Assembly: GCA_031835245.1 (NCBI GenBank)
Contig: JAVKOQ010000031.1
Span: 186,001 to 250,000 of the forward strand
Source: Balamuthia mandrillaris
Lineage: Eukaryota > Discosea > Longamoebia > Balamuthiidae
Direction of reading: 5' to 3'
DNA length: 64,000 nt
Positions 44,697 to 55,278 of this stretch are shown piece by piece (position 1 is the first letter of the stretch; every line of letters starts with the position of its first letter). The position numbers and the translations under genes are program-made. The notes under the pieces are model-generated. The model was not told the origin of the DNA. It saw only the letters and a program-made list of their open reading frames with translations, and did not search any database.

Positions 44697-45241
44697 TGTA
44701 TGTTTGGTGTATTTTTTTTTAAAAAAAATGTTTTATAGCCCACAAAGAGAGAGGAGCGATAGGCGGATGATGGAGAAGGACTGGTTTTTTTTCAAAAAAC
44801 AACAATAGAGAAGAAGAAGAACCACAAAGTGGGCATTCCAAATTTCTTATCTTTGCTGCTTTTTCCGTCGTCTCTTCCTCGTAATTTTTGGTGGGCAATT
44901 TATCGGATTGTTGTCTTTAAAAGGTAGTGATCGGGTGAACTGTAGGAGGTTTTTGACCAATGGGATAATATATCGCTGGTTTTATTTTCCTAATATGCTT
45001 AAAGTCACCGAATTGTTATTATCCGTTCCGCGGGTATTCCGATAGTATCGCGTAAATATCGGCAGTTATTTACGGAAGGGGCGACAAATGAAGGAAGAGA
45101 GAGAGTTACGAAGAAGAAGTTAAAGAAAAAAAGAGAAGCCCTTCTCTCGTTGTACTTCTTCTTCTTCTTTTCATTGGTTTGGAATAAAAAGGCGCCTCTC
45201 TTTTACCCTGCGCAGCCACACAGACGTGAAACGGAGTTGAG
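44697..45241. other. shared promoter region of the divergent ABCA pair
   Basis: 545 bp between the two ATGs. A non-repetitive core (about 44880-45090) has GACCAATGGG, a CCAAT-like box, and several ATCGG/CCGAT words. No ORF or RNA gene supported. Confidence 0.6.
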
Positions 45242-45339
45242 ATGACGGGGACAAACAAGGTGAATGGCTTTTCGAAATGGTGGACCCAGTTTCGTTTGTT
45301 GATGTGGAAAAACTGGCTTTTGACGGTAACGTTCGCACG

Positions 45340-45380
<41 letters not shown>

Positions 45381-46014
45381 AGCCCCAACTGACTTTGTGC
45401 CTTCAGAAACGAAACAAAAAGTCATTTTTAGTGCAGATAGCGGCTCCGTTCATCCTGGTGTTCATGCTGTGGGTCATGGAGAAAGCCATCATCTCCTCTC
45501 AGGACGACAACTTCTTTGAAGTCAGTACGTATCGCTTTGCTCTCTTCTTTGAGCGGTGGCCCAAGTATCACTGACCCATACGTATGTTTGTGTTCACACC
45601 AATTTTAAAAAAAAAGTACGGTCCTACAACAGAGAGCCAGCTGGCCACATACCACGCTGCGTTACCGGAGACCCTGGCTATTGCTACACCTTTGTCTACG
45701 CTCCCGCCAACGACACTGAAGTTGAAACCATCATCAGAAATGTTTGTAGTTTTCTTTTTCCTTTTCTTTTTCTTTTTCTTTTCTTTTCTTTTCTTTCTTC
45801 TCTCTCTCTCTCTCTCTCTCTTACGTACGGTGCTCTCAACAGATACGAGAACAAAATGACCCACCTATACCGGAGAGCGAAGTGCGTGGCTTTGCTGACT
45901 CCACCGAGGTGGATGACTTTATTTACAACCATTTGAACACCACTCAAGGCGGTACCTAATCCTTTTTAGTTTCACTTCATTCTTCCTTCCTTCCTTCCTT
46001 CCTTTCCTTTATAG

Positions 46015-46046
<32 letters not shown>

Positions 46047-46376
46047 CTTTCTTGTAGTTTCCTTGGTGGGCTTTGTTTCGTTGCTTTCTTATTTCTGACC
46101 TCTCTTGTCTCTCTTCTCACATTCACAGCCTACATCTTTGACTTTGTGGAGGAAACCCCTGGAGTTCGCACACTGTCCTACATCTTGCAAGTCAATGAGA
46201 CCAACCAAAGAAGACAAGGCCGTCTGATAGAGTACACTACCTATCTGCAAATCCCGATGGACGTTGCTGTCCAGCGACAACTCTTTAGGCTGGCTACCAA
46301 CAATCCAGACCTGCAATGGGACGTTGATCTCGTGGAGTTTCCTCATCGCGAGGTCGAGACCATCGATAGTACGTTG

Positions 46377-46410
<34 letters not shown>

Positions 46411-47785
46411 CTCTCCACTCTAACAATATTTTTTTGATACTACAGTTATTGCTGCTGGTGGTCCTCTCTTCTTTTTTGGCGCACTTATGTTTAACTTTGT
46501 GGTGGGTCTCACTCAGATAGTTATCGAAAAAGAACAACGACTTCGGCTCTTCATGAACATAATGGGACTTATGGTATCTGTTCATTCTGCTCCGTCTTCT
46601 TCTCATGTTCTAAAATTTATTATTTTTCTTTGTTTAAATAGGATTCTGTATTTTGGGCGAGTTGGTTTCTCGTTCAGTCTTTGTACAGCACCTTGACAGT
46701 GTTCATTCTCATCATATCGGCCCTCATCTTTGACTTTGACTTCTTCATCAAGAACGACTTTGGAACCTACTTCTTGTTGATGTGGCTTTTTGCCTTGACA
46801 TTGATTCCTTTCTCCTTCCTCATTTCCACCCTCGTCCGCAGAGCCAAACAAGCCAATATCCTTTTCTATGTTTTTCTCTCTTTTTTTTCCCTTTGATTTT
46901 CTATGTGCTTAAGGTTTTATCTGGACAAAGTTGTTTGACTTAACTAATTGCCTTACCTAGCATTGGCTTCTTTGTTTTTGTCTCTGGCTTTATCTTTCAG
47001 CTGGTGGCAGAGTTTATTTATTCGGACAGTACTCCAGCCTTAGTTCAATACATTTTGGCCTTCTTCTCCCCTGTTATCTTCACAAAGGGACTTAAAGACT
47101 TGGGAACCTATTCCGACGAGGAAGCTGATGATGGTTTCCTTCCGTCTCTCTCTTCATTTTTCGTTATCTAACGTTCTGCTCTGTTCTTTTCTTGACAAAG
47201 GACTCGCCTTTTCTGAGGTTGATGATTACACGAACGACTTTCCGTTGTCAACGATCTATGGCTGGCTACTTTTAGACTTCGTGATTTATTGGGTATTAGC
47301 ATTGTATCTGGACAACGTGGTACCAACCGAGTATGGCATCCGTCGTCCATTGCATTACTTTGTGACACCCAGTTATTGGACTGGCAAGATGGATCCCAGT
47401 GATGATGGCATAGGACCTGTCTCTGAACCTGATGTATGATTTGTACTCCCTTACTTTTCCATTTTTCGTAGCCTCTCGTTGATATTTTTGTATTGTCACT
47501 GCAGCCATCCACCATGGACGCAGATGTGTATAAGACCGAAATGTCGGTCCGAAATGGACAAACCCCAGAGACAGCTGCTGTCAGGGTCGTGAACTTGAAC
47601 AAGACCTACGGCTCTTCCAGAAAAGGAGGCTGCTGTTCATGTTGCAATTGTTGCGCTTGTTCATGCTGTTGCAGTTGCTTTTGTGGCAAGAAAGTGCATC
47701 CCTACACTGCTGTTTCCAATGTCTGGTACTACATTGACTCGAATCAGTTGTTCTGTCTCCTTGGTCCCAACGGTGCTGGCAAGGT

Positions 47786-47821
<36 letters not shown>

Positions 47822-48657
47822 TTTCTCTTGTTACTTTAAGTTCTGTCTTTCTGGAACATTGTACTGAACATAGAAATGAAAATAACAAAAAAACAGACAA
47901 CAACAATTAGCATGTTAACAGGGCTTTTGCCACCAACACACGGCAACGCATATATTTACGGCAATTCCATCATTCATCAAATGACAAACATTCAGAAAGT
48001 GATGGGCGTTTGTCCTCAGTTTGACGTTTTGTGGGATGAGTTGACTGGAAAGGAGCATCTTCATATCTTTGCAGGGCTCAAAGGGATCCCTGGATGGAAG
48101 AACATGCGTGCGGAAGCTCGTCGTCGATTGGAGGTTTGTTTTCTGTTTTCTGTTTTTTTCTGTTTTTTTTTTAATTCCCTACTTACAATGTCGTGTTTGC
48201 AGGACGTGTCCTTGACATCAGCGCGTAACAAGCTTACTCACATGTATAGCGGAGGCATGAAACGTCGCCTTTCTGTTGCCATTGGTTCTTTCTCTCTTTG
48301 CCTCTCCTTATTTTCCTTATTACTTCTACTGACTGTTTTGATAATATTAGCCCTTATTGGTAATCCAAAAATCGTTTTCCTGGATGAACCGGTACTCTCT
48401 CTCTCTCCTTCTCTCTTTCTCTTTTCACTCATTTCTCTCTCTCTCTCTCATCTTATCACTCACATTTAATTTATTTCTCTCCCTCATTTTTTGAAAACCA
48501 ACAACAGACAACCGGTATGGACCCTGTTTCGCGAAGGCAAGTATGGAACATCATCGAAAGAGCAAAGAAAGGACGAGTCGTGGTGCTAACAACTCACTCT
48601 ATGGAGGAAGCTGATATTTTGGGTGATACAATTGGTACCGCGTGCCTCCCTTCTCTC

Positions 48658-48689
<32 letters not shown>

Positions 48690-49548
48690 GCTCTCTCCTG
48701 ATCGATAACCCTAACTCTAACGAATAACTTTTACAAACCCCAACACAGCAATCATGGCAAGAGGAAGACTGCGTTGTATTGGCAGTTCTATTCGTCTGAA
48801 ACAAAAGTTTGGAGCTGGTTACCGCGTTACTGTTTGTACAGAAGAAGGCAACGAACAACCTGTCATCGATTTCTTCACGCAACACCTCGAGGGTACTGCC
48901 ATCTTCTTTGATGTTTTTTTTCTCTATTGTTGTTCTCTTTCTACTGAACCTGTTCCTAACATGAACTGTACATAAATAGGAACTGTATTGGAGTCTGAGC
49001 CAGTGTCGGGTTATATGACATTTAACATTCCACGAGACCTTAGCGAAGCGCTCCCCGACTTTTTCGAAGAACTTGAATCTCATTATGATGACCTTAGCAT
49101 CTCTGACCTCCAATTGAGTTTAACGTACATCCCTCCATTGTTATCTCTTCCCTCTCTCTTTTAAACAACTGGTTAAAATCTGTGTCTATCATTCAGAACT
49201 TTGGAAGAAGTCTTTCTCAAGATTGCCAAAGATGCAGAAAAGGAAGCAGGTTATGATAGCGACGAGGACGAAGCTTCGCAGGACAACGAAACCTGGATCG
49301 AACGAGCCGCAGATAAGAAGGGCCTGTTGGGCAGGCTTCTCCACAGAAAGAAAAGAAAAGAAAAGATGGAGGAGGCCACCGAGCTAAAAACAGCAGCAGA
49401 TCTTGGCATCACCGAACGGAAGAGGAGAGAAGAAGGAAAACCAGGAAGTACTTCTGCCTCTTCGTCAAGCGAAGAAGAATCTGAGGAAGAAGAAGCGGAA
49501 GGCCTTTCTCGGAGCGAGTCTTCCTCCGAAGAAGACTCGGACGAGTAA
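45242..49548 (+). CDS. ABCA-family half transporter (plus-strand copy)
   Basis: Seventeen exons: 45242-45325, 45407-45524, 45617-45741, 45843-45951, 46129-46368, 46446-46573, 46642-46855, 46957-47133, 47201-47433, 47505-47783, 47897-48133, 48203-48284, 48351-48391, 48508-48634, 48749-48892, 48980-49124, 49197-49548, giving 944 residues. Same architecture as its divergent neighbour: KNWLLT then KRNKKSFLVQIAAPFILVFM, EKEQRLRLFMNIMGLM, then the nucleotide-binding domain with GPNGAGK-TTT, MYSGGMKRRLSVAI, IVFLDEP and TTHSMEEADILGD. Between the first strand of that domain (VVNLNKTYG) and the Walker A there is a cysteine-packed insert (CCSCCNCCACSCCCSCFC). The tail is acidic and Ser-rich like the sister gene. 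One intron, 46856-46956, has AT-AC ends. Confidence 0.93.
46856..46956 (+). other. U12-type AT-AC intron in the plus-strand ABCA gene
   Basis: No GT-AG pair joins the exon ending AKQA to the exon reading SIGFFVFVSGFIF in frame. The sequence at the junction is ATATCCTTTT, the U12-class AT-AC donor, and the 3' end is TTGACTTAACTAATTGCCTTAC, with a CTTAAC branch core about a dozen bases before the terminal AC. Removing it gives phase 1 and AKQATSIGFFVF, matching AKTATIVGYFLI in the sister gene, which has a normal intron at nearly the same place. Confidence 0.8.
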
Positions 49549-49678
49549 GTTTATCCTATCACACCTATAAATGTTGTACATGACAGCTTTTTTTGTTGCA
49601 TACCACGGTGCCCTTGTCTACTGAGTCTCAACCAAAACGGAAATGCATGGCCAAACAGCCTTCCGTTTGCATGCAGTC

Positions 49679-49721
49679 ACAGAGAGAGAGAGAGAGGGAG
49701 ACAGAGAGAGAGAGAGAGAGG

Positions 49722-49764
<43 letters not shown>

Positions 49765-49790
49765 GAAGAGAGAGAGGAGAACAATAGAGG
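49679..49790 (+). repeat. AG/GAGACAGAG microsatellite upstream of ORC5
   Basis: AG runs interrupted by GGAGACAG, between the plus-strand ABCA stop and ORC5. It opens false Arg/Glu ORFs. Confidence 0.9.
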
Positions 49791-49822
49791 CCGGATTTCC
49801 CAAGTTGAGGGGTCAGCTAGAG

Positions 49823-49836
49823 TTTTCCCGCCAAAA
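49823..49836 (+). promoter_or_regulatory. E2F-type site at ORC5 start
   Basis: TTTTCCCGCCAAAA is a near-palindromic match to the E2F/DP consensus (TTTSSCGC on each strand). It abuts the first ATG of ORC5 at 49836. If transcription starts at or below this site, the real start codon may be the next in-frame ATG, at 49860 or 49878. Confidence 0.6.
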
Positions 49837-51745
49837 TGAACCCCAAAAAAAAAACGAAAATGCAGAAGGAAGAGGGGATGTTTGATGACGAAGGAGAAGC
49901 GTTGTGCGAAGCCTTCCTGGGCAGAGAAGCAGAGATCAAGCAACTGTGCTCTATTTTTTCCAGAGACAAGGTTTTTCTTGCAAAATCGTGTTACGATCCT
50001 CAATGCAACCAAACCTAAATAATAATATTAAATCCAAGCCGACAGGTCCCCACTTTATTTTTGTTCATGGTCCGAGAGGCACCGGCAAGACTTCTGTGGT
50101 CAAGGCGGTGCTGCAGAGCAAGAGTATCCCTTTTGCCCTCGTCAACTGTCTGAGTTGTCACACGGAGCGGTTGCTGTTCGAGTGCTGCTTGGCAGAGTTG
50201 GATGAGAGCAGGAACGAGAAGCAAGACCGTTGCGTCAATGCCAGCAGTTTTGTTTCGCAGCTGCGAGCCTTTCTTTCTCGCAGAGCGAACGAAGAGCGGG
50301 TATATCTGGTTTGTAATCCTTTTTTCTTGTTTCAACACAAAGTGGTTAAACGACAAATAAAACAGGTTTTCGATGAAGTAGAACGACTTCGTACAGTGTC
50401 TCCGCAGTTGCTGTCCTTTTTGCCACGACTTGCCGAGATGGTATCCTCCTTTCTTCTTATCCTCTCTTCTCTTTATTCACCAGCTTTGCTTTTTTCCCCA
50501 TGGGCCAAAGACAAGCTCGAAGATATTTGTAGTCTTTATCTCACCAGTGCCATGGACGCGGCTGCTAGTGACAAACACTGGCTGTCCTCTGCCGCTTTCC
50601 ATCTTCTTTTCCACGTACTCCAAGGGTTTTTTCTCCCTTCCTCTCTCTCCCTCTCGCTTCCTTCTTCTCTTCTAAAACCTCAAAAACAAATAGGAGACAT
50701 TCTTCGCATATTGGGCAAGGACTGCCCGAGAGAAGTACGAGACAGGCCCTTGTTCATGAACGTCGCAAAACAGTTGCTGGACGTCATCTACCATCTCTGC
50801 AACGACCTCGCTGAATTGCGGTGGTTTCTTCACGAACTCTATCCTACCTACATTGCTCCCATCCAACGAAATGGTCTCTCTCTCTCTCTCTCTCTCGCAT
50901 TAATTTTTCTGGTGATTCATTTTCTTTTGGGTTGTGCTCATAGAAATAGAAGAAGAAGACTATGCAGCATTGGACCAAGCCATTCAACCAGAGTTAAAGA
51001 AAGTGCTTCAGCGACTCTATCTTAGAGATGACATGGTGGACATTATCGCACCTCACCTGCGCAAAAAGGCTGCCTTTTCTTCTTCCTTTTCCTCTTCTTC
51101 CTCCATCACCTCCGCAAATGAAGAAGAGGATGAGAGTGGATTACCCTACTATGCTTCTTATTTGTTGATAGCGGCCTTTCTGGCTTCACGCTGTAAGACG
51201 GAGGCCGATATGCAAGTCTTTAGCGAGCAGCGAGTCAAGAAGCAACGAGCAAAAGCTGTTAAACGTGATGTGGTAAGTTGTTCTGTTGCATGTGTGTCAG
51301 TGCTTTGTTCACTCTTTATAACCACTTTTGTTGCTGAAAAAAAAAAGGAAAGGGGAATAGCCCAAAAGTACGAAGGAGCAGCCCCCTTTTCTCTCACCAA
51401 GCTGTTGTCCATATTTATGGCCATCCTGCCCAACAGCGAAGATGCTCGTTACGTTCACGACGTGTACATTCAGGTTCATCCTCTCTCTCTCTCTCCTCTC
51501 GTTCTGCTTCTCTCTCCTCTGCTGTAGGCACCATCATTTCACCTTTAGATTGATTCGAAATGGTTTTTTATCAACAAAAACATCCACAGATAACGTCTTT
51601 AGTGCGAATGAAGTTTTTGGGGGTGTCAACGGGGCCAAAGACCGGTTGGGATCGGCGCAAGTACGTCTGCAACATCAGCCTCAGTTTTGCTGAGCGTTTG
51701 GCCAAACATTTGGATGTGCCTCTTGGTAAATATTTGCCGTTTTGA
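49836..51745 (+). CDS. ORC5: origin recognition complex subunit 5
   Basis: Eight exons: 49836-49970, 50039-50308, 50366-50440, 50511-50625, 50694-50873, 50944-51272, 51348-51473, 51590-51745, giving 461 residues (human ORC5 is 435). AAA+ domain: FLGREAEIKQL, then Walker A GPRGTGKTSVVKAV, then FALVNCLSCHTERLL, Walker B VFDEVERL, and FVVFISPVPWTRLL. The C-terminal ORC5 domain has LCNDLAELRWFLHELYP, GLPYYASYLLIAAFLASRC and FSLTKLLSIFMAIL. ORC5 is part of the ATP-dependent complex that marks replication origins and loads MCM. The acceptor of exon 4 could be at 50511 or a few codons further. An E2F-type site touches the first ATG. The gene is convergent with the TPP1-like gene; the stops are only 46 bp apart. 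Confidence 0.92.
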
Positions 51746-51791
51746 TCAAGGAAGAGTTTGTTATGTGCAATTGGTTTTTTTTTTTGAACAG

Positions 51792-54700
51792 TTAGGAAGC
51801 GGTGGAGTTGGTTTCTGAGGTTTTGGAAGAAGATAGATGCTTGGATTTGCGGGCTGTAAAGAGACGAAGAAGAGGAGCATAGTCAAAGGCAGGAAGAGAT
51901 ACGGCAGTGGGCCTGCCTTTGCTCTTATAGTAGCTGGCTATAAACTCATCGGTGTTGGAGCGGATGGGGACGGGTCGTGGTTTACTGGATTTCTTTTGTT
52001 GCTGTTGTTGCTTCCGTTTGGTTATAGTGGAAGCCGTGGTAATTTTTGTAGATGTTACAGTTGCTTGAGGCCGTTGCTCTTGTTCAGAAGAATTTGTGTG
52101 CAAGGTATCTACTTTGGCTTCAAGACTGATTTTTCTTCGCTTCTCTGTCTGCTTTTTATTATTGCATTGCGGTTGAAGTTCTTTGGTGTTGGACTCATTT
52201 TTGCGTTTGTTGTTGCTGACAGGAAATATAACGGGGATTATATCATCGTTTTCTACAGACGCTCTTCCTTCTACTTCCGTCATCTTTGCACCGTCTAATG
52301 GAGACGATGATGGAGAGGATTGAGGCGAAGAATACTGTCGAGGAGGTGTCGATGGTACAATGACTTCCGAGTGTTGCTGCACATCCACGAAGAGAAGATT
52401 ATTCGTCTTGGTGGGAAGCAGAGGAAACATTGGAAGCGCTGGTTGATTGGCGTCTTTGATCGCGGGTTCTATTGGCGTCGAGGATGAGGTAGATACACAT
52501 GTGGAGGTAATTACAGGGGCAGAAGATAGAGTTGCGTTGCTGGCAATTTGTGCAAAAGAAGCTGAAGAAGAAGCAGTAGGATAAGAAGAAGAAGAAGAAG
52601 ATGATGATGATGATGATGATGAAGATGAAGATGAAGATGAAAATGAAGATGAAGATGAAGATGAAGATGAAGATGAAGATGAAGATGAAGATGAAGATGA
52701 AGATGATGAATTCATGGAAGTGGGGTTGAGGTATGGTTGGATAGGGTTAAGTGCTTCTGCTTCAGTTGCTCGGTGGGAAAAGGCATTGGTAAGGGAGGTA
52801 AGAGCTGTTGAGATTGCTCGTGGCAAGTACGAACTGAAACCATAACTTGACTTTGTGGTGTGTTTGCTGGCGAGTGAAGACGTTTTTTTAGCGGTGGGGG
52901 GTGAATCTTCTGGAGACTGAGGCAACAGGTCGAACTCAGTAACTTGTTCTGAGAGCAGCGGAGGTGGTTTCGTTGGAGATATGGGGATTCGTTCCTCTTG
53001 TCTAGTGTTTTAATGTTAAGACTTTTACCAAAGAGAAAGAGAGAGATGCGCACGTGTACAGTCCAAAATAGCTATCATAGACAGAATGTAGATCATTGGA
53101 TTGGGAGTTTTCAGATAGAATGTGTTCGTTTTGGCTAGATTGTTGCTCTTCTTGTGACGCATTAATTTGAAGAGATTGCTCTACTAAACTTAGATCTTCG
53201 GCTTTTTCCATCTTCAGAGTTAACAATAAATCCATTCAAGAAAACGCAAGTAAAAACCTACCATTAGCTGCGTCCTTCTTTCTCTTGGAAGGGGAAGGCG
53301 AATCACTGTCGATAAGAATGATGCTTTGATGTTCCTCTTCCGTGAAGGTGCTCCTTGTCAATTCTTGTTGTGGCGGAAACAAGACTGATTGATCTTCAGC
53401 AAGAGGTGAAGGAAGTGAAAGTGAAGCAGAGAGATTGTCGGAAACGTTCTCCTCACCCATTACCGCATTTTCTTTGTCGTCCTCTGTCATTTTGCTATAC
53501 TTTGCCTTCCTTTCGGTTTCTGTACGTTTAGTTGTGTGATCTGATGCTTCTTCTGGCTTTTCGTTTTGTTCTTCCTTCTGTTTCTTTTCGTTTTCATTAC
53601 TCTCGTTGTTTTCTTCTTTCTCTTTCTGCTTCTCTTCCTCTTCTTCTGCCTCTTCCTCTTCAGGAGTAGGTGATACCCAAAGAGAGAGCAAGGGATCTTC
53701 CTGTTCATCGTTGCTGTCTTCATCTTCTTCCTCTTCTCCAGACAAATGTATGGGCTCTTGGTTAGCATAAAAATCCTCCAACGAAGCAGGGATAACCTAA
53801 CGGTCCATGAGACAGTCAGCAACCAATTAAGATCAATATAAATCAATACAACTCACATCTGGTGTTTTGAAATCAACTTGTGAGGCGGAAGTGCTTTGCA
53901 GAATGGCGTCCATTGGAGTCTGCAACTCGCTCATTTGTTGCTGTTCCTCGACTTTCCACCCTTCAAGGCCGTCCAAGATAGCGTCCTGTGAAGCAGATAT
54001 AACGCAATCTTGCTCCATTGTTTTCAACTGCCAACAAAGGTAAGCCTATTGTTAAATACAAGAGGGATGTTACTTACTGGGTTCATTTGGGTGGATGCCT
54101 GCACAGTTTGAGTAGAATTAACAGCAGCACTTGCGGTGGTGGCCTTTGTTTTTTCGGGCGACTTGCAAACAAATCAATATCACAAAGGAAACTAGGAAGA
54201 AACATAACAGAAACTGTTAACGTACTGCAATAACGGGTGCTTGTGATTGAGAAAAGAACTGAGAGTAGTCGGACTGGGATTCAGATGAGTCGGCAGCCAT
54301 ATCCAACAAGAGATCTACTCCGGTTTGGGTATCAGTAGAGATGTTCATATCGCCGCTGCTCAAAGCACAACAAAAAAAAGATAAGCATTGAGAAAGACCC
54401 CAGACAATAAATGATAGACGAGAATTGTATCCTACCTAGCTTGACTTTGTATCCGCGCCACTACCATCGGATTGGAGTTTACAGAAGTAGGGTCTCCATG
54501 CGTGAAGCAGCCCTCTCCTCCGATGAAGGAAAACTCATTCACAACAATGTAGTACTTGGCCTGAGGGCTGAACGCGAACCTGTAGTCGGTAATGCTGAGG
54601 ATCCCACCTTTCAAGCGTGGAAGAGACAAAGACTTGAATTCGCTTTGTATGTTTGCCATGTTAGTTAAAAAAACAGAGCATTAGGGCCTGTGACTAAGTA

Positions 54701-54998
54701 GACTTACTCTTGTGCGAAAAATCTCTCAATGGCAGTTGGAGTGAATATGGCAGTGATGCAATGGACTTTGTCTGATATCTCCCCTTCAGCTGATCTTTGC
54801 TGCTCTCCAGGAAGCTTCTCCCACTGTGGAAAAGAAGGACAATCCTGTCAATGCTTCTCTCACCAAAAACAAAAAAAAAAAAAACGAAACGCTTCATGAA
54901 AATGTTACGTGAATGATTTGAACGAGGTTTCCTTCTCCGCAAGGCCTTGCGTTCAGCAGGTTCTTGAGAATCCATGGCTTCTTCAAAAGGCTTGCCAT
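51792..54998 (-). CDS. TPP1/ACD-like OB-fold protein (candidate shelterin subunit)
   Basis: Nine exons: 54998-54909, 54823-54708, 54642-54436, 54358-54226, 54161-54078, 54027-53857, 53796-53262, 53201-53054, 53001-51792, giving 897 residues. The N-terminus reads MASLLKKPWILKNLLNA, then GNLVQIIH, EISDKVHCITAIFTPTAIE, DEFKSLSLPRLKGGILSITD and YYIVVNEFSFIG. In order and spacing this follows the human TPP1 OB domain: PWIRELIL, a short helix, VSDGTHSVRCLVTREAL, EKEFGF, GRLLLLQDC, and EFYLQVDRFSLL. TPP1 recruits telomerase and pairs with POT1. The rest is disordered, acidic or Ser-rich, with a long Ser run coded by GAA/GAT repeats (about 52580-52705), and ends with a conserved-looking FDYAPLLRLFTA. 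The OB match is from memory of the family and needs a structure-level test. Confidence 0.62.
52580..52709 (-). repeat. GAA/GAT coding repeat (poly-Ser in the TPP1-like protein)
   Basis: Tandem GAAGAT and GATGAT units that, on the coding minus strand, give about 40 consecutive serines with rare interruptions in the last exon. Confidence 0.9.
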
Positions 54999-55208
54999 GA
55001 GGGAACAATGGCCAGTTAAAATCAAACGAAAGCAAAGCAACAAAAACAGAAACGGGGCCTGCTACTTGCTTTTCTTTTCTTTTGCTACGTTTTTCTTTTC
55101 TTTCTTTCTTTTTTTTGTTGACAGATTTAATGCCGACAAAGCGAAGAGAGAGGATAGACGAGGAGGGTCGACAGATAATGAGAGCGGATGATTTTTTGTC
55201 GAACTTTC

Positions 55209-55232
55209 ATGAGGGGTAATTGGTCGACGATA
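55209..55232 (+). promoter_or_regulatory. ATGAGGGGTA + TCGAC element upstream of PRP17
   Basis: Seventy bases before the PRP17 ATG: ATGAGGGGTA followed by ATTGGTCGACGATAAA, the same order and orientation as the NUP96 element. Another GGTCGACA lies at about 55165. Confidence 0.5.
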
Positions 55233-55278
55233 AATCAGCACAAAAAAAAAAGAAGAAAGAAGCAACTGCACGAACAGG

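Noticed and set aside
50441-50510. ORC5 intron starting GTATCCTC as a U12 GT-AG intron
   Set aside because: Donor is only similar to GTATCCTT and there is no TTAAC branch core near the acceptor; ordinary U2 intron assumed.
54432-54659. Starting the TPP1-like protein at the internal ATG near 54659 (MANIQSEF)
   Set aside because: The ATG lies before a good acceptor that gives an in-frame join from upstream exons, and those exons complete the OB-fold pattern.
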